A DNA stretch of 8,641 bases, from NCBI GenBank assembly GCA_021781255.1, contig JAJXXG010000342.1:1-8641 (forward strand), written 5' to 3'. Below are positions 1 to 6,116 of this stretch, piece after piece. Numbering within the stretch: position 1 is the stretch's first letter; the number at the start of each line of letters is the position of its first letter. Below the pieces are notes generated by a model, which had not been told where the DNA came from, did no database searches, and saw only the letters and a list, made by a program, of their open reading frames with translations. This DNA is from Acidobacteriota bacterium. Lineage in GTDB: Bacteria; Acidobacteriota; Terriglobia; Terriglobales; Acidobacteriaceae. A program made the position numbers and the translations under genes.

Positions 1-354
1 CTTCGCGGACTGTTAGACATACTGTTTGGCGGCGTCGGACTTCGACGCGGTCGTCGCGATCCTGAATCGCTCCGTGTAGGCGATGCTGTGGACTTCTGGC
101 GCGTTGAGGCGATCGAGCCAGATAGGCGTCTGCGTCTTGCCGCGGAGATGAAGCTTCCCGGTCGCGCCTGGCTCGAGTTCGAAGTGAAGGGTGATGCAAC
201 TGGTTCTATCATCCGGCAAACAGCCACGTTCGATCCCGTAGGCTTGCTGGGCCGTGCCTACTGGTACTCTGTTTTGCCGCTCCACCAGTTCGTTTTCAGC
301 GGCATGCTTCAGGGTATTGCAGCCAAGAGCCGAGTCGACGATTCTGTATACTGA
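1..354 (+). CDS. DUF2867 family protein, C-terminal fragment (5' end outside window)
   Basis: The frame is open from the first base and ends at TGA 352-354, giving 117 visible residues; the start lies upstream of the window. The piece reads as the C-terminal DUF2867 domain. It has a G-G-V-G-L-R-R-G-R-R segment near residues 10-19, then VGDxxDFWRVE (27-36), AEMKLPGRAWLEF (48-60), and a closing F-x-P-x-GLxGRxYWY segment (78-89) followed by PLHQFVF. DUF2867 is often the C-terminal half of NAD(P)-binding, NmrA-like SDR proteins of about 450-500 residues, so the missing part is probably a Rossmann domain. That is inference, because none of it is visible. The biochemical role of DUF2867 is not established. 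The neighbouring GH9 gene converges on this one and shows no functional link. Confidence 0.75.
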   Translation, partial: LRGLLDILFGGVGLRRGRRDPESLRVGDAVDFWRVEAIEPDRRLRLAAEMKLPGRAWLEFEVKGDATGSIIRQTATFDPVGLLGRAYWYSVLPLHQFVFSGMLQGIAAKSRVDDSVY

Positions 355-495
355 CTCACGCTGTGCGGTCCCAGCTTAGCGGCCTACCACCTTCAGCAGA
401 TGCTCTGGGTCCGGTGCGCCCTGAACATCCTGGCCTCCTGCATGACGCCCTACTCGTCAATGCGATTGAAGGCCGCGCCGCAATGGGAATCTTCC
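355..495. other. intergenic stretch without a supportable gene
   Basis: This lies between the end of the DUF2867 gene and the terminator of the minus-strand GH9 gene. Open frames on the plus strand here run into the antisense of GH9 and show no recognisable domain. A 26-codon open minus-strand peptide ending at TAA 376-378 looks protein-like in composition but has no start codon, so it is not annotated as a gene. No terminator for the DUF2867 gene is obvious. Confidence 0.5.
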
Positions 496-539
496 AAAAC
501 AAAAAAGCGCCCGACACCCCTCGGGGATACCGGGCGCTT
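496..539 (-). terminator. intrinsic terminator of the GH9 gene
   Basis: An inverted repeat AAGCGCCCG (505-513) / CGGGCGCTT (531-539) forms a 9-bp GC-rich stem, with an extra CCCC/GGGG pairing possibility inside the loop. Read on the minus strand it is followed by a T-rich tract (TTTTTTGTTTT, 506-496). It begins 12 bases after the GH9 stop codon, which is ideal placement for a rho-independent terminator. On the plus strand the hairpin is followed by CTCGG and not by a T-run, so it serves the minus-strand gene. Confidence 0.9.
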
Positions 540-551
540 CTCGGACTTCTC

Positions 552-3254
552 CTACCTCGATTCCTGGACGATCGCCTCGGCAGCGTTGCCGGCCACGACC
601 CAACTTGCCGACCCGGCCACAACGGCTTCATCCTCGAACCAGAGGAATCCGAAATCGTCGATGCACTCCGGAAAATCCGGCTTGATGATGATGTATCCCG
701 GAATCACGGCGCCCGGAATGTAAGCGTTGTCGGCGCGGTTGTTGCTGTACGTCTTTGTCTTCGAGACCGTACCGACGCCAGCTACATATGAAGTGCTGGA
801 GACCGGATGCGTGCCGAGAATGTAATTGACGGCGCGAAGTGTATATTCGGGCCCAACAAGATCCGGAAACGCCTTGTGCAGGAAGTACATCCGGATGGCC
901 ATGTCAACGACTGCGCCCGATCCGCCCCAGGTGCCCAGACTCGGCGGCACGCCGAACGGGGTGGCGTCCAACTGCTTGTCCAGACCGGCCATGTATGTCT
1001 TCACCGCTTCCCGCATTTGATCTTTGGCGCTCACGTCCAGATAAGGCAATGCCCGGACCGCCGTCCAACCACGGAACTCCATCTGCTGCGGGGTGATGAT
1101 CTGAGGGAACAACTCCTTCAGGCGGGACTTGTAGGGCTCGGCGCCATGGGTGGCGATGGTCAATTCCAGAGCCGCAGCCCAGTCCTGTCCAACGCCAAAG
1201 CCGCCACGGCGGAAGCCGGCCGGCGGAGCTGTTGGTGCGCTGGTCGTGCCAGAACTTGTCGGAGCGCCCGAGACGCCCCGTCCGTTACGACGGCCTTGAG
1301 CGCCAGACACCGCACCCTGAGACGCAGCCAGCACGCCGCCGGGAGCACCTGCCGGAGCCGCTCCGCCGAAGCCGCCCGCCGGAAACTGCGTTGGGTGAGC
1401 CTTCTCGTCGTTCCATGCTTTGATCGCGGTATCGAGGCAGTCTTTCGCTAATGCGTCGTCATAGCCTTTCAGCACATCGGCCGCTGCAGCCAGCGCCGCG
1501 ATGGCGTTCCACTGGAAAAACGGGTTCGTAGTGGAGAATATCCAGCGGTCGTCCGGCTTGCCGGAGTAGTCGCCCTTCACTTCGTTCAGCCCGAGCTTCG
1601 GGTCATAGATGCGGCCGTCGGTTTTCGACGCACCGTCGCCCAGGTGCGTGTACTGGCGCAAATCAGGCTCATGAGTGCCGCGGATTGAGTGGCCGATGTT
1701 GTGGAACTGCGCCAGGATGAGCACTGCGCCGTGCTTCACTTGCTCCACCGTGTCCGGCACCCCATCGGGACGGTGCATCTCAACCTCACGCGCGGCTTCA
1801 TCCACCGTAAGCTCGTCGTACTTGAGATTGAATTCGCGATACGCCAGAGCCAGACTCTGAATCACGCTCAGTTGCGCAGGCTCCTCGAGGTCGAAGTCTC
1901 CGGCATCATACCAGCCGCCGACATTCATCCCAGGAATGTGATCGCCGCCTTTGTACTTCCCGTCCGTTGCCGTCGCCTGATTCCAGCCGTCGAATTGTTC
2001 CCCAACCACGGGCGCCAGACGGCCATCGTCCAGGTGCGAAGCGCCGTGCCACACGCGGTAGGCTTCGCGAACGGAAACGTGATCCATCTGCTCCGCAAGG
2101 TGATGGTCCAGGCTGTCCTGCCAGATGTTGGCGTAGGCATCCTTGGAGATGGGGAAGGGCGCCGTACGCTGGTCTGCGTACTCGATTACATAAAGGCCGG
2201 GGTCCTTGACCGGGGTGAAGTCGAATTTCGAATAGACGTAGCGCAGCCAGGGTGTTGAAGGCGTGATCGGGCCCTCGAACACCTTCTTGTACGATCCGTC
2301 CTCCATCAGGCGCAGCACTTTGGCTGTCTTCGGACCGTTGTACTTCGGGTCGAGTTCGAGCACCGCCACCTTGGAGAAACCCGGCGCATACCCCACCTGG
2401 CTGTGCGCGATCATCGGCGGCCGCGTCCAGTTCGGAATCACGTCGGGCCGGATGTGCCACACGATGGCGCCGGTGGTCTTGCCCGAAGGAATCAGCGAAC
2501 GCAGCACGAACCAGCCGTTCTGCGCGCGGTCGCGTCCATCGAACAGCATCAGGTCGGCCGTATCCGACTTGACGTTGACCCGGGCCAGCGCGTCGTCCAC
2601 CCCCAGGGTAATGCTCTTGCCCTCGGCGAACGGCAGAGGCTGAGTGTATCCCTTGGCCTTGTCCCAGTCTTCCAGGTAGTACGCCTTTTTCGGTTCATCG
2701 GGCAGCGGCAACACCTTGACCATCGGATCGTCCGGCGTTCGCGGGAAGATGCCGGCTTTGGTTCCGTCCACCAGGTAAGCCTTGCCCATGTAGATCGAGG
2801 GCAGAAACTCCAGGTTGAAGCCCGCCCGCCCGGCCAGCTTCTGCGGTAGCGGCTTGTCGAGATTGATGCTGACCTTCACGCCGCCTGGTTCCGCTGCGAC
2901 TTCCAGCGTGTAGCTCAAATCGAAGGCCGGGAAAGCCAGGTCGGCGGTGAGCCGGTTGTTCGCCTTATCGGCGTGGCGTCCTTTGAGGGTTGCCACCAGG
3001 TCCCACTGCTCGGGCGTGGGCATCAGGCGCACGTCGCCGTTGGTGGCGATGCGCTGCCCGTGGAGAATCATCTCCATGGCCGTGTTCTTTTGGTCTACAA
3101 AAACAGGATGGTACGTGCTGTCGTAGAGAAAGACGCTAAAACCTTGAGTATCCAGGTAATTCTTGTCGGTCACCTTCATGGAAAAATCGGCGCTGAAAAG
3201 GCTTGCGCCGGAGGTCACGGCCAAAAGAAGACAAACTCCGATTCGGGTGAGCAT
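552..3254 (-). CDS. secreted glycoside hydrolase family 9 (endoglucanase/exo-type cellulase-like)
   Basis: 900 residues; expected to hydrolyse beta-1,4-glucan-type polysaccharide by an inverting mechanism outside the cytoplasm. Residues 1-22 look like a signal peptide (basic LTRIG, hydrophobic CLLLAVTSGASLF, cleavage near SA|DF). Residues about 23-275 form a beta-rich N-terminal region that I cannot assign. Residues about 280-370 look like the CelD_N immunoglobulin-like domain (HSQVGYAP... DPGLYVIEY). The GH9 catalytic domain is about 375-900, with GGWYDAGDFD (446-455; D450 and D453 are the expected base/nucleophile-positioning Asps), DGVPDTVEQ (497-505), GTWGGSG (774-780), YILGTHPVS (811-819), and the C-terminal WFEDEAVVAGSASW (872-885), where E876 is the likely general acid. 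A Gly/Ala/Pro/Arg/Ser-rich stretch (about 624-689) interrupts the catalytic domain. ATG 3254 is the first possible start, because an in-frame TGA lies four codons upstream. A GGAG (3269-3272) is too far away to be a good RBS. The gene is monocistronic, ending in a strong terminator. Substrate specificity cannot be read from sequence alone. Confidence 0.9.
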   Translation of the reverse strand: MLTRIGVCLLLAVTSGASLFSADFSMKVTDKNYLDTQGFSVFLYDSTYHPVFVDQKNTAMEMILHGQRIATNGDVRLMPTPEQWDLVATLKGRHADKANNRLTADLAFPAFDLSYTLEVAAEPGGVKVSINLDKPLPQKLAGRAGFNLEFLPSIYMGKAYLVDGTKAGIFPRTPDDPMVKVLPLPDEPKKAYYLEDWDKAKGYTQPLPFAEGKSITLGVDDALARVNVKSDTADLMLFDGRDRAQNGWFVLRSLIPSGKTTGAIVWHIRPDVIPNWTRPPMIAHSQVGYAPGFSKVAVLELDPKYNGPKTAKVLRLMEDGSYKKVFEGPITPSTPWLRYVYSKFDFTPVKDPGLYVIEYADQRTAPFPISKDAYANIWQDSLDHHLAEQMDHVSVREAYRVWHGASHLDDGRLAPVVGEQFDGWNQATATDGKYKGGDHIPGMNVGGWYDAGDFDLEEPAQLSVIQSLALAYREFNLKYDELTVDEAAREVEMHRPDGVPDTVEQVKHGAVLILAQFHNIGHSIRGTHEPDLRQYTHLGDGASKTDGRIYDPKLGLNEVKGDYSGKPDDRWIFSTTNPFFQWNAIAALAAAADVLKGYDDALAKDCLDTAIKAWNDEKAHPTQFPAGGFGGAAPAGAPGGVLAASQGAVSGAQGRRNGRGVSGAPTSSGTTSAPTAPPAGFRRGGFGVGQDWAAALELTIATHGAEPYKSRLKELFPQIITPQQMEFRGWTAVRALPYLDVSAKDQMREAVKTYMAGLDKQLDATPFGVPPSLGTWGGSGAVVDMAIRMYFLHKAFPDLVGPEYTLRAVNYILGTHPVSSTSYVAGVGTVSKTKTYSNNRADNAYIPGAVIPGYIIIKPDFPECIDDFGFLWFEDEAVVAGSASWVVAGNAAEAIVQESR
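1188..1385 (-). repeat. low-complexity linker-like insert inside the GH9 catalytic domain
   Basis: This encodes GH9 residues about 624-689. The composition is almost entirely Gly, Ala, Ser, Pro, Thr and Arg, with the related edges FPAGGFGG and FRRGGFGVG at each end, and no hydrophobic core residues in between. It sits between an ordinary helix (KAWNDEKAHPTQ) and the next helix (DWAAALELTIATH), so it is most likely a long disordered surface loop rather than a linker between domains. The frame stays open throughout, so this is not a frameshift. Confidence 0.7.
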
Positions 3255-3361
3255 AGATTGGGATCAAACCGCTCCTTTGCCTCAACCTAACATGACATGC
3301 ACACCGTCTGGGCGCAGTTTGTTCGCCAGGCGCTGGAATTTTTGAGCGGGTCCGGGCTGAA

Positions 3362-3396
3362 AAGGGCCATCCAGAATCAATCTCCGGATGGCCCTT
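3362..3396 (-). terminator. stem-loop terminator after tRNA-Arg
   Basis: A perfect 11-bp inverted repeat AAGGGCCATCC (3362-3372) / GGATGGCCCTT (3386-3396) with a 13-base loop. It lies 23 bases past the 3' end of the minus-strand tRNA. On that strand it is followed by a short T-run (3363-3360), so it most likely ends the tRNA transcript. The T-run is short, so the hairpin could also work through RNA stabilisation or in both directions. Confidence 0.65.
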
Positions 3397-3419
3397 AAGA
3401 TGTTTTCTAATTGTTTGAA

Positions 3420-3496
3420 TGGTGCGCCCGGAGAGATTCGAACTCCCGACCTACTGATTCGTAGTCAGTCGCTCTATCCAGCTGAGCTACGGGCGC
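3420..3496 (-). tRNA. tRNA-Arg (anticodon ACG)
   Basis: The minus strand reads as a complete 77-nt tRNA. The acceptor stem is GCGCCCG (3496-3490) pairing with CGGGCGC, and the D-arm is GCTC..GAGC. The anticodon stem ACTGA/TCAGT carries loop CTACGAA, so the anticodon is ACG (arginine CGN codons, with A34 expected to be edited to inosine). The T-arm GGGAG-TTCGAAT-CTCTC has one G-T pair. The discriminator is A and the terminal CCA is encoded (3422-3420). Confidence 0.97.
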
Positions 3497-3528
3497 ACAC
3501 GAGTGATTCCAGAAGGAACCAAAGACAG

Positions 3529-3555
3529 ATTATCAGGGATTCTGCGGCGGTGCAA
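3529..3555 (-). promoter_or_regulatory. possible promoter of tRNA-Arg
   Basis: Upstream of the tRNA on the minus strand, GATAAT (3534-3529) matches a -10 box at five of six positions, with TTGCAC (3555-3550) as a possible -35. The spacer is only 15 bases, which is short, so confidence is low. Transcription starting near 3522 would leave a leader of about 25 bases before the mature tRNA, a normal arrangement. Confidence 0.3.
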
Positions 3556-3565
3556 TCGGCGGCAT

Positions 3566-3829
3566 TCAGGCCGCGGGCGCAGCTTCCGGAGCGGGTTGGG
3601 GCGGAATCAGCGGCAGTTCCGCTTCAATCTCAAGCCCGGTCTGGCGCATGAGCCGCGTGACGGCGGCGGCGTTGAGCCGCGTGGCGTCGTACTCCACGCG
3701 CAGGGTGTGTGCAGCGCGATCAAACTGGAGTGCCCGAATGCCGTAGACTTCGCGCGCGCTGGCCAGCGCAAAGGTCATAGGCTCAGTGGGCTGCGTCGCA
3801 TAGCGAAAGAGAATATCCACCGTGGTCAT
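3566..3829 (-). CDS. small HMA-fold-like protein lacking the CxxC metal site
   Basis: 87 residues, cytosolic (no signal or membrane segment). The order of predicted elements resembles the ferredoxin-like fold of heavy-metal-associated domains: strand TVDILFRY (3-10), helix about 17-29, strand GIRALQFD (30-37), strand HTLRVEYD (41-48), helix LNAAAVTRLMRQTG (52-65), strand LEIEAELP. The stretch from residue 30 to 67 follows the HMA-like pattern G-x-x-x-x-x-x-D...V-x-Y-D...I/L..TG. The N-terminal loop that would carry MxCxxC has TQPTEP instead, and there is no cysteine in the protein, so copper or zinc carriage is unlikely. The tail is Pro/Ala rich (PPQPAPEAAPAA). It starts 35 bases after the stop of the TlpA-like gene on the same strand, so the two are probably cotranscribed. 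No convincing Shine-Dalgarno site precedes ATG 3829. The function is unknown; the fold assignment is by pattern only. Confidence 0.6.
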   Translation of the reverse strand: MTTVDILFRYATQPTEPMTFALASAREVYGIRALQFDRAAHTLRVEYDATRLNAAAVTRLMRQTGLEIEAELPLIPPQPAPEAAPAA

Positions 3830-3864
3830 ACTGCAATGATAGCAAGCACTGCGCCGCAGCGCGG

Positions 3865-4362
3865 CTACAGGCTCTTGAGATAGGCGATAATCTCAGGGCT
3901 GGTCCAGTCCTGGGCGCCGACGAATTTGCGGCGGATGAAGCCTTTGCGGTCGATCACGTAGGTCTCGGGCCACATGTCGGTGTGGAAGAGATCTGCGGTG
4001 GTCTGGCGGGGGTCGCGGACGGTGATGAAATCCACGTGGCGGGTGCGGATGAAGCTGGAGTAGGCGTCTGGGTCTTCATCGATGCTCACGCCAAGCACCA
4101 CCAGGCTGGGGTCGATGTGGTGGAGCTGGAGGAGCGAGGGCATCTCTTCAATGCAGGGCGGACACCAGGTTGCCCAGAAGTTGAGCAGGACGACCTGACC
4201 GCGGTAATTGGACAACTTGACAGTGGTAACGCCGTCGGAGACGGTGAAGTCGGGCGCCAGCCTGCCGGTCTGGGCGGGGTGCGCGCCGCGGTTACATGCC
4301 AGAACAAGGGTGAGCGGCACAAGAGCAATGAAGGATAGCCAGCCAGAGAATCGCACATCCAT
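3865..4362 (-). CDS. TlpA/ResA-like thioredoxin-fold lipoprotein
   Basis: 165 residues; probably a membrane-anchored thiol-disulfide oxidoreductase facing the periplasm, as in cytochrome c maturation or extracytoplasmic protein reduction. Residues 7-22 are a hydrophobic export segment ending in VLAC, a plausible lipobox with C23 as the lipidated cysteine. The thioredoxin/AhpC-TSA domain follows: APDFTVSDG (36-44), LLNFWATWCPPC (59-70, redox pair C67/C70), GVSIDED (91-97), and WPETYVID (131-138) with the cis-proline P132. The start at ATG 4362 places the signal sequence at the N-terminus. The frame stays open further upstream, but that part is antisense to the glycosyltransferase and is Arg-rich without pattern. 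There is no clear RBS; TATTAT immediately precedes the ATG. It is divergent from the GT2 gene, with 42 bp between starts. The specific partner cannot be told from this window. Confidence 0.88.
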   Translation of the reverse strand: MDVRFSGWLSFIALVPLTLVLACNRGAHPAQTGRLAPDFTVSDGVTTVKLSNYRGQVVLLNFWATWCPPCIEEMPSLLQLHHIDPSLVVLGVSIDEDPDAYSSFIRTRHVDFITVRDPRQTTADLFHTDMWPETYVIDRKGFIRRKFVGAQDWTSPEIIAYLKSL

Positions 4363-4367
4363 ATAAT
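4362..4367 (+). promoter_or_regulatory. candidate -10 box for the GT2-to-truB gene run
   Basis: TATAAT on the plus strand matches the sigma-70 -10 consensus exactly and is 37 bases upstream of the GT2 ATG at 4405, in a 42-bp divergent gap. No recognisable -35 lies 16-18 bases upstream, and the hexamer touches the first base of the divergent tlpA-like ATG. The match may therefore be fortuitous. Confidence 0.3.
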
Positions 4368-4404
4368 ACGGAGCGGAAGGACCAGAACGAAAGGGCGAGG
4401 CGCG

Positions 4405-5583
4405 ATGGGCAAAGACAAGCCGGAGGCAGGCGAAGCGGCAGGAGCCACATGGAAGCCGGTGCTGGGGTTGTCGAGTGAGCCGGGCGGGCCGCCGGCGGCG
4501 CCTGCGCTGGCGGGCACGGTGTATGACCAGCCGGAGCCGGAGCAACTGCTGGAGCTGACGGTGATTGTGCCGGCGCGCAACGAGGAAGACATGGTGGGCG
4601 CGTGCCTTGGGTCGCTGGCGGCGCAGTCGGATGAAGCGTTCAAGCTGGGCCGGGACTGGGAATTGATTGTGGTGGACGACCACTCGACCGACCGCACGGC
4701 GGAGATAGCGCGCGGCTTTGCCGGGGTGACGGTGGTGCAGGCGGACAAACTGCAGCCGGGCTGGACGGGCAAGAACAACGCGGTCTGGACGGCGGCGCGG
4801 AAGGCGCGCGGGAAGTGGCTGTTGTTTACTGATGCCGATACGGTACACGAGCCGGGCAATCTGCACCGGGCCATGCACGAGGCGGCGCGGCACAAGGCAG
4901 GCATGCTGAGCTACTCACCGCGGCAGATTGTGACCGGGCTGGCGCAGAAGACGCTGATGCCGCTGGTGTTTTGCGAGCTGGCGCTGGCGTATCCGCCGGC
5001 CAAGGTTTCGGACCCGAATGAGCGCATTGCCGCGGCGAACGGGCAGTTTCTGCTGGTGGAGCGGGAGGCCTATCGGCGGCTGGGCGGCCATGCTTCCGTC
5101 GCGGACCGGGTGCTGGAGGACGTGGAACTGGCCTTTCTGGCCAAACGGCGCAAGGTGGGCCTGCGTTTTCGCTATGCAGAGGACGCAGTGGCCACCCGCA
5201 TGTACCGCAGCACGGCGGCGATGATGGAAGGCTGGACCAAGAACCTGGCCCTGCTGTTCAACAACACGCTGGCGCTGGCATTTTGGCGCTCGCTGGATAT
5301 CGCGTTGCTGGTGGGGTTGCCGTGGCTTGCGGTGGAGCTGTGGGGCGCGCGCTTCGGCGCACATTCGCTGCAGTGGCTGGGCGCCGGATGGGTGCTGCTG
5401 CTCTTGTGGGTGCGCAACCTGTTCCGGTTCTACGGGCGAGTGGCCAAGTCGAATTTCCCGTTTGTGGATTGCGCGCTGTCGCCGCTGGGGCTGCCGCTGT
5501 TTGTGGCGCTGCTCTACCGGAGCTGGTTCCAGCATCGAATATTGAAGCGCGTAAGCTGGAAGGGCAGGGCGTACTCGATATAG
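4405..5583 (+). CDS. membrane-associated family 2 glycosyltransferase (GT-A fold)
   Basis: 392 residues. The GT2 domain begins near residue 50 after a Pro/Ala/Gly-rich N-terminal extension. Landmarks are LTVIVPARNEE (51-61), ELIVVDDHSTDRT (86-98), the GWTGKNNAV segment (119-127), LLFTDADT (139-146; D143-x-D145 for metal/nucleotide-sugar binding), ANGQFLLV (211-218), and LEDVELA (237-243), the expected E-D acceptor-base motif. Hydrophobic segments follow at about 289-311, 321-337 and 355-371, with a short basic tail ending WKGRAY. This layout, and the G-W-x-GK-N motif, resembles GT2 enzymes acting on lipid acceptors (carotenoid glycosyltransferases of the CrtQ type, hopanoid-associated HpnB), so a membrane-lipid acceptor is inferred; donor and acceptor are unknown. 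AAGGG (4391-4395) lies 9 bases before ATG 4405. This is the first gene of the plus-strand run, 113 bp before the first pterin synthase. Confidence 0.85.
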   Translation: MGKDKPEAGEAAGATWKPVLGLSSEPGGPPAAPALAGTVYDQPEPEQLLELTVIVPARNEEDMVGACLGSLAAQSDEAFKLGRDWELIVVDDHSTDRTAEIARGFAGVTVVQADKLQPGWTGKNNAVWTAARKARGKWLLFTDADTVHEPGNLHRAMHEAARHKAGMLSYSPRQIVTGLAQKTLMPLVFCELALAYPPAKVSDPNERIAAANGQFLLVEREAYRRLGGHASVADRVLEDVELAFLAKRRKVGLRFRYAEDAVATRMYRSTAAMMEGWTKNLALLFNNTLALAFWRSLDIALLVGLPWLAVELWGARFGAHSLQWLGAGWVLLLLWVRNLFRFYGRVAKSNFPFVDCALSPLGLPLFVALLYRSWFQHRILKRVSWKGRAYSI

Positions 5584-5685
5584 GCGGCGTGGGGTGGAGA
5601 GAAACGCCTGGAATTCGCGTTTTGATGCGATGGAAACGTCAATAGATGGGATGAATCCTCAAGGGGCATGCGCCATCTTTTGATT

Positions 5686-5690
5686 GAGGT
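5686..5690 (+). promoter_or_regulatory. ribosome binding site of the first PTPS gene
   Basis: GAGGT lies 6 bases before ATG 5697, which fixes that start. The remaining part of the 113-bp gap (5584-5696) shows no convincing promoter and no preQ1-type riboswitch that I can recognise. Confidence 0.6.
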
Positions 5691-5696
5691 AAGCGA

Positions 5697-6116
5697 ATGA
5701 TTGAACTGACACGGCGGGCGACGTTTTCCGCCTCGCACTACTACTGGAATAATGCGTGGCCTGCGGAGAAGAATGAGCAGGTGTTCGGGCGCTGCGCGAA
5801 TCGCAACGGACACGGGCACAATTACACGCTTGAGGTGACGGTTGCCGGGGAACCGGATGCGGTCACGGGTTTCGTGGTGGACCTGAAGTGGCTGAAGGAC
5901 GTGATTGAGCGCGAAGTGCTTGCAGCGTATGATCATCGCCACCTGAACCTTGAGGTTCCAGAGTTTGCCACGGCGATTCCGACGACGGAAAACATTGCGA
6001 TTGCAGCGTGGAAGCGGCTGGGGCCTGCGATTGCGGCGGCAGGCGGAGCACGGCTGAGGCGGGTGAGGATTTACGAGACACCGGATATCTTTGCCGAGTA
6101 CCGGGGAGAGGCATGA
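5697..6116 (+). CDS. 6-pyruvoyltetrahydropterin / 6-carboxytetrahydropterin synthase family protein (paralogue 1)
   Basis: 139 residues, the normal length for the family; a cytosolic zinc enzyme converting 7,8-dihydroneopterin triphosphate to 6-pyruvoyltetrahydropterin (PTPS) or 6-carboxytetrahydropterin (QueD). The active-site set looks complete: zinc ligands H14 (FSASH), H39 and H41 (GHGHNY), catalytic C33, D79-H80 (YDHRHLN), TEN with E98, and pterin-binding E127 (YETPD). The spacing C33-x5-H39-x-H41 is that of PTPS-I (eukaryote-like) proteins rather than the C-x3-HGH of classical QueD, so a biopterin-type or broad-specificity role is as likely as queuosine synthesis. Residues 15-21 (YYWNNAW) are an unusual aromatic patch replacing the more common RLH-type sequence. 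It overlaps the next gene by 4 bp (ATGA), implying translational coupling. folE downstream supplies its substrate. It is often annotated queD; the exact product is not decidable here. Confidence 0.9.
   Translation: MIELTRRATFSASHYYWNNAWPAEKNEQVFGRCANRNGHGHNYTLEVTVAGEPDAVTGFVVDLKWLKDVIEREVLAAYDHRHLNLEVPEFATAIPTTENIAIAAWKRLGPAIAAAGGARLRRVRIYETPDIFAEYRGEA

Noticed and set aside
376..456. Minus-strand 26-codon peptide ending APDPEHLLKVVGR
   Set aside because: The composition looks protein-like and could be a gene remnant, but there is no start codon, a stop lies just upstream (457-459), and I recognise no family.
363..791. Plus-strand open frames of about 107-142 codons at the left end
   Set aside because: They run through the GH9 terminator and the antisense of the GH9 C-terminus, with no recognisable domain or RBS.
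3420..3565. tRNA-Arg as an integration site for a mobile element
   Set aside because: No integrase, no repeated tRNA 3' end and no foreign-looking genes are seen on either side within the window.
3388..3651. Plus-strand open frame whose product contains GEIRTPDLLIRSQSLYPAEL
   Set aside because: This is the well-known translation of the antisense strand of a tRNA-Arg gene (3420-3496), not a protein gene.
4363..4893. N-terminal extension of the TlpA-like frame on the minus strand
   Set aside because: It is antisense to the GT2 gene and Arg/His/Gln-rich without domain pattern. The signal sequence and lipobox sit right after ATG 4362, so the gene starts there.
5602..5622. AAACGC/GCGTTT inverted repeat after the GT2 gene
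   Set aside because: Only six base pairs with a nine-base loop, and the T-run is part of the stem; too weak to call a terminator.
5584..5696. Possible preQ1 riboswitch upstream of the PTPS genes
   Set aside because: I looked for the C-rich loop and A-rich tail of preQ1 classes and did not find them.
6008..6112. Upstream extension of the second PTPS frame
   Set aside because: It lies inside the first PTPS gene. The PTPS N-terminus, Shine-Dalgarno and ATGA coupling all support ATG 6113.
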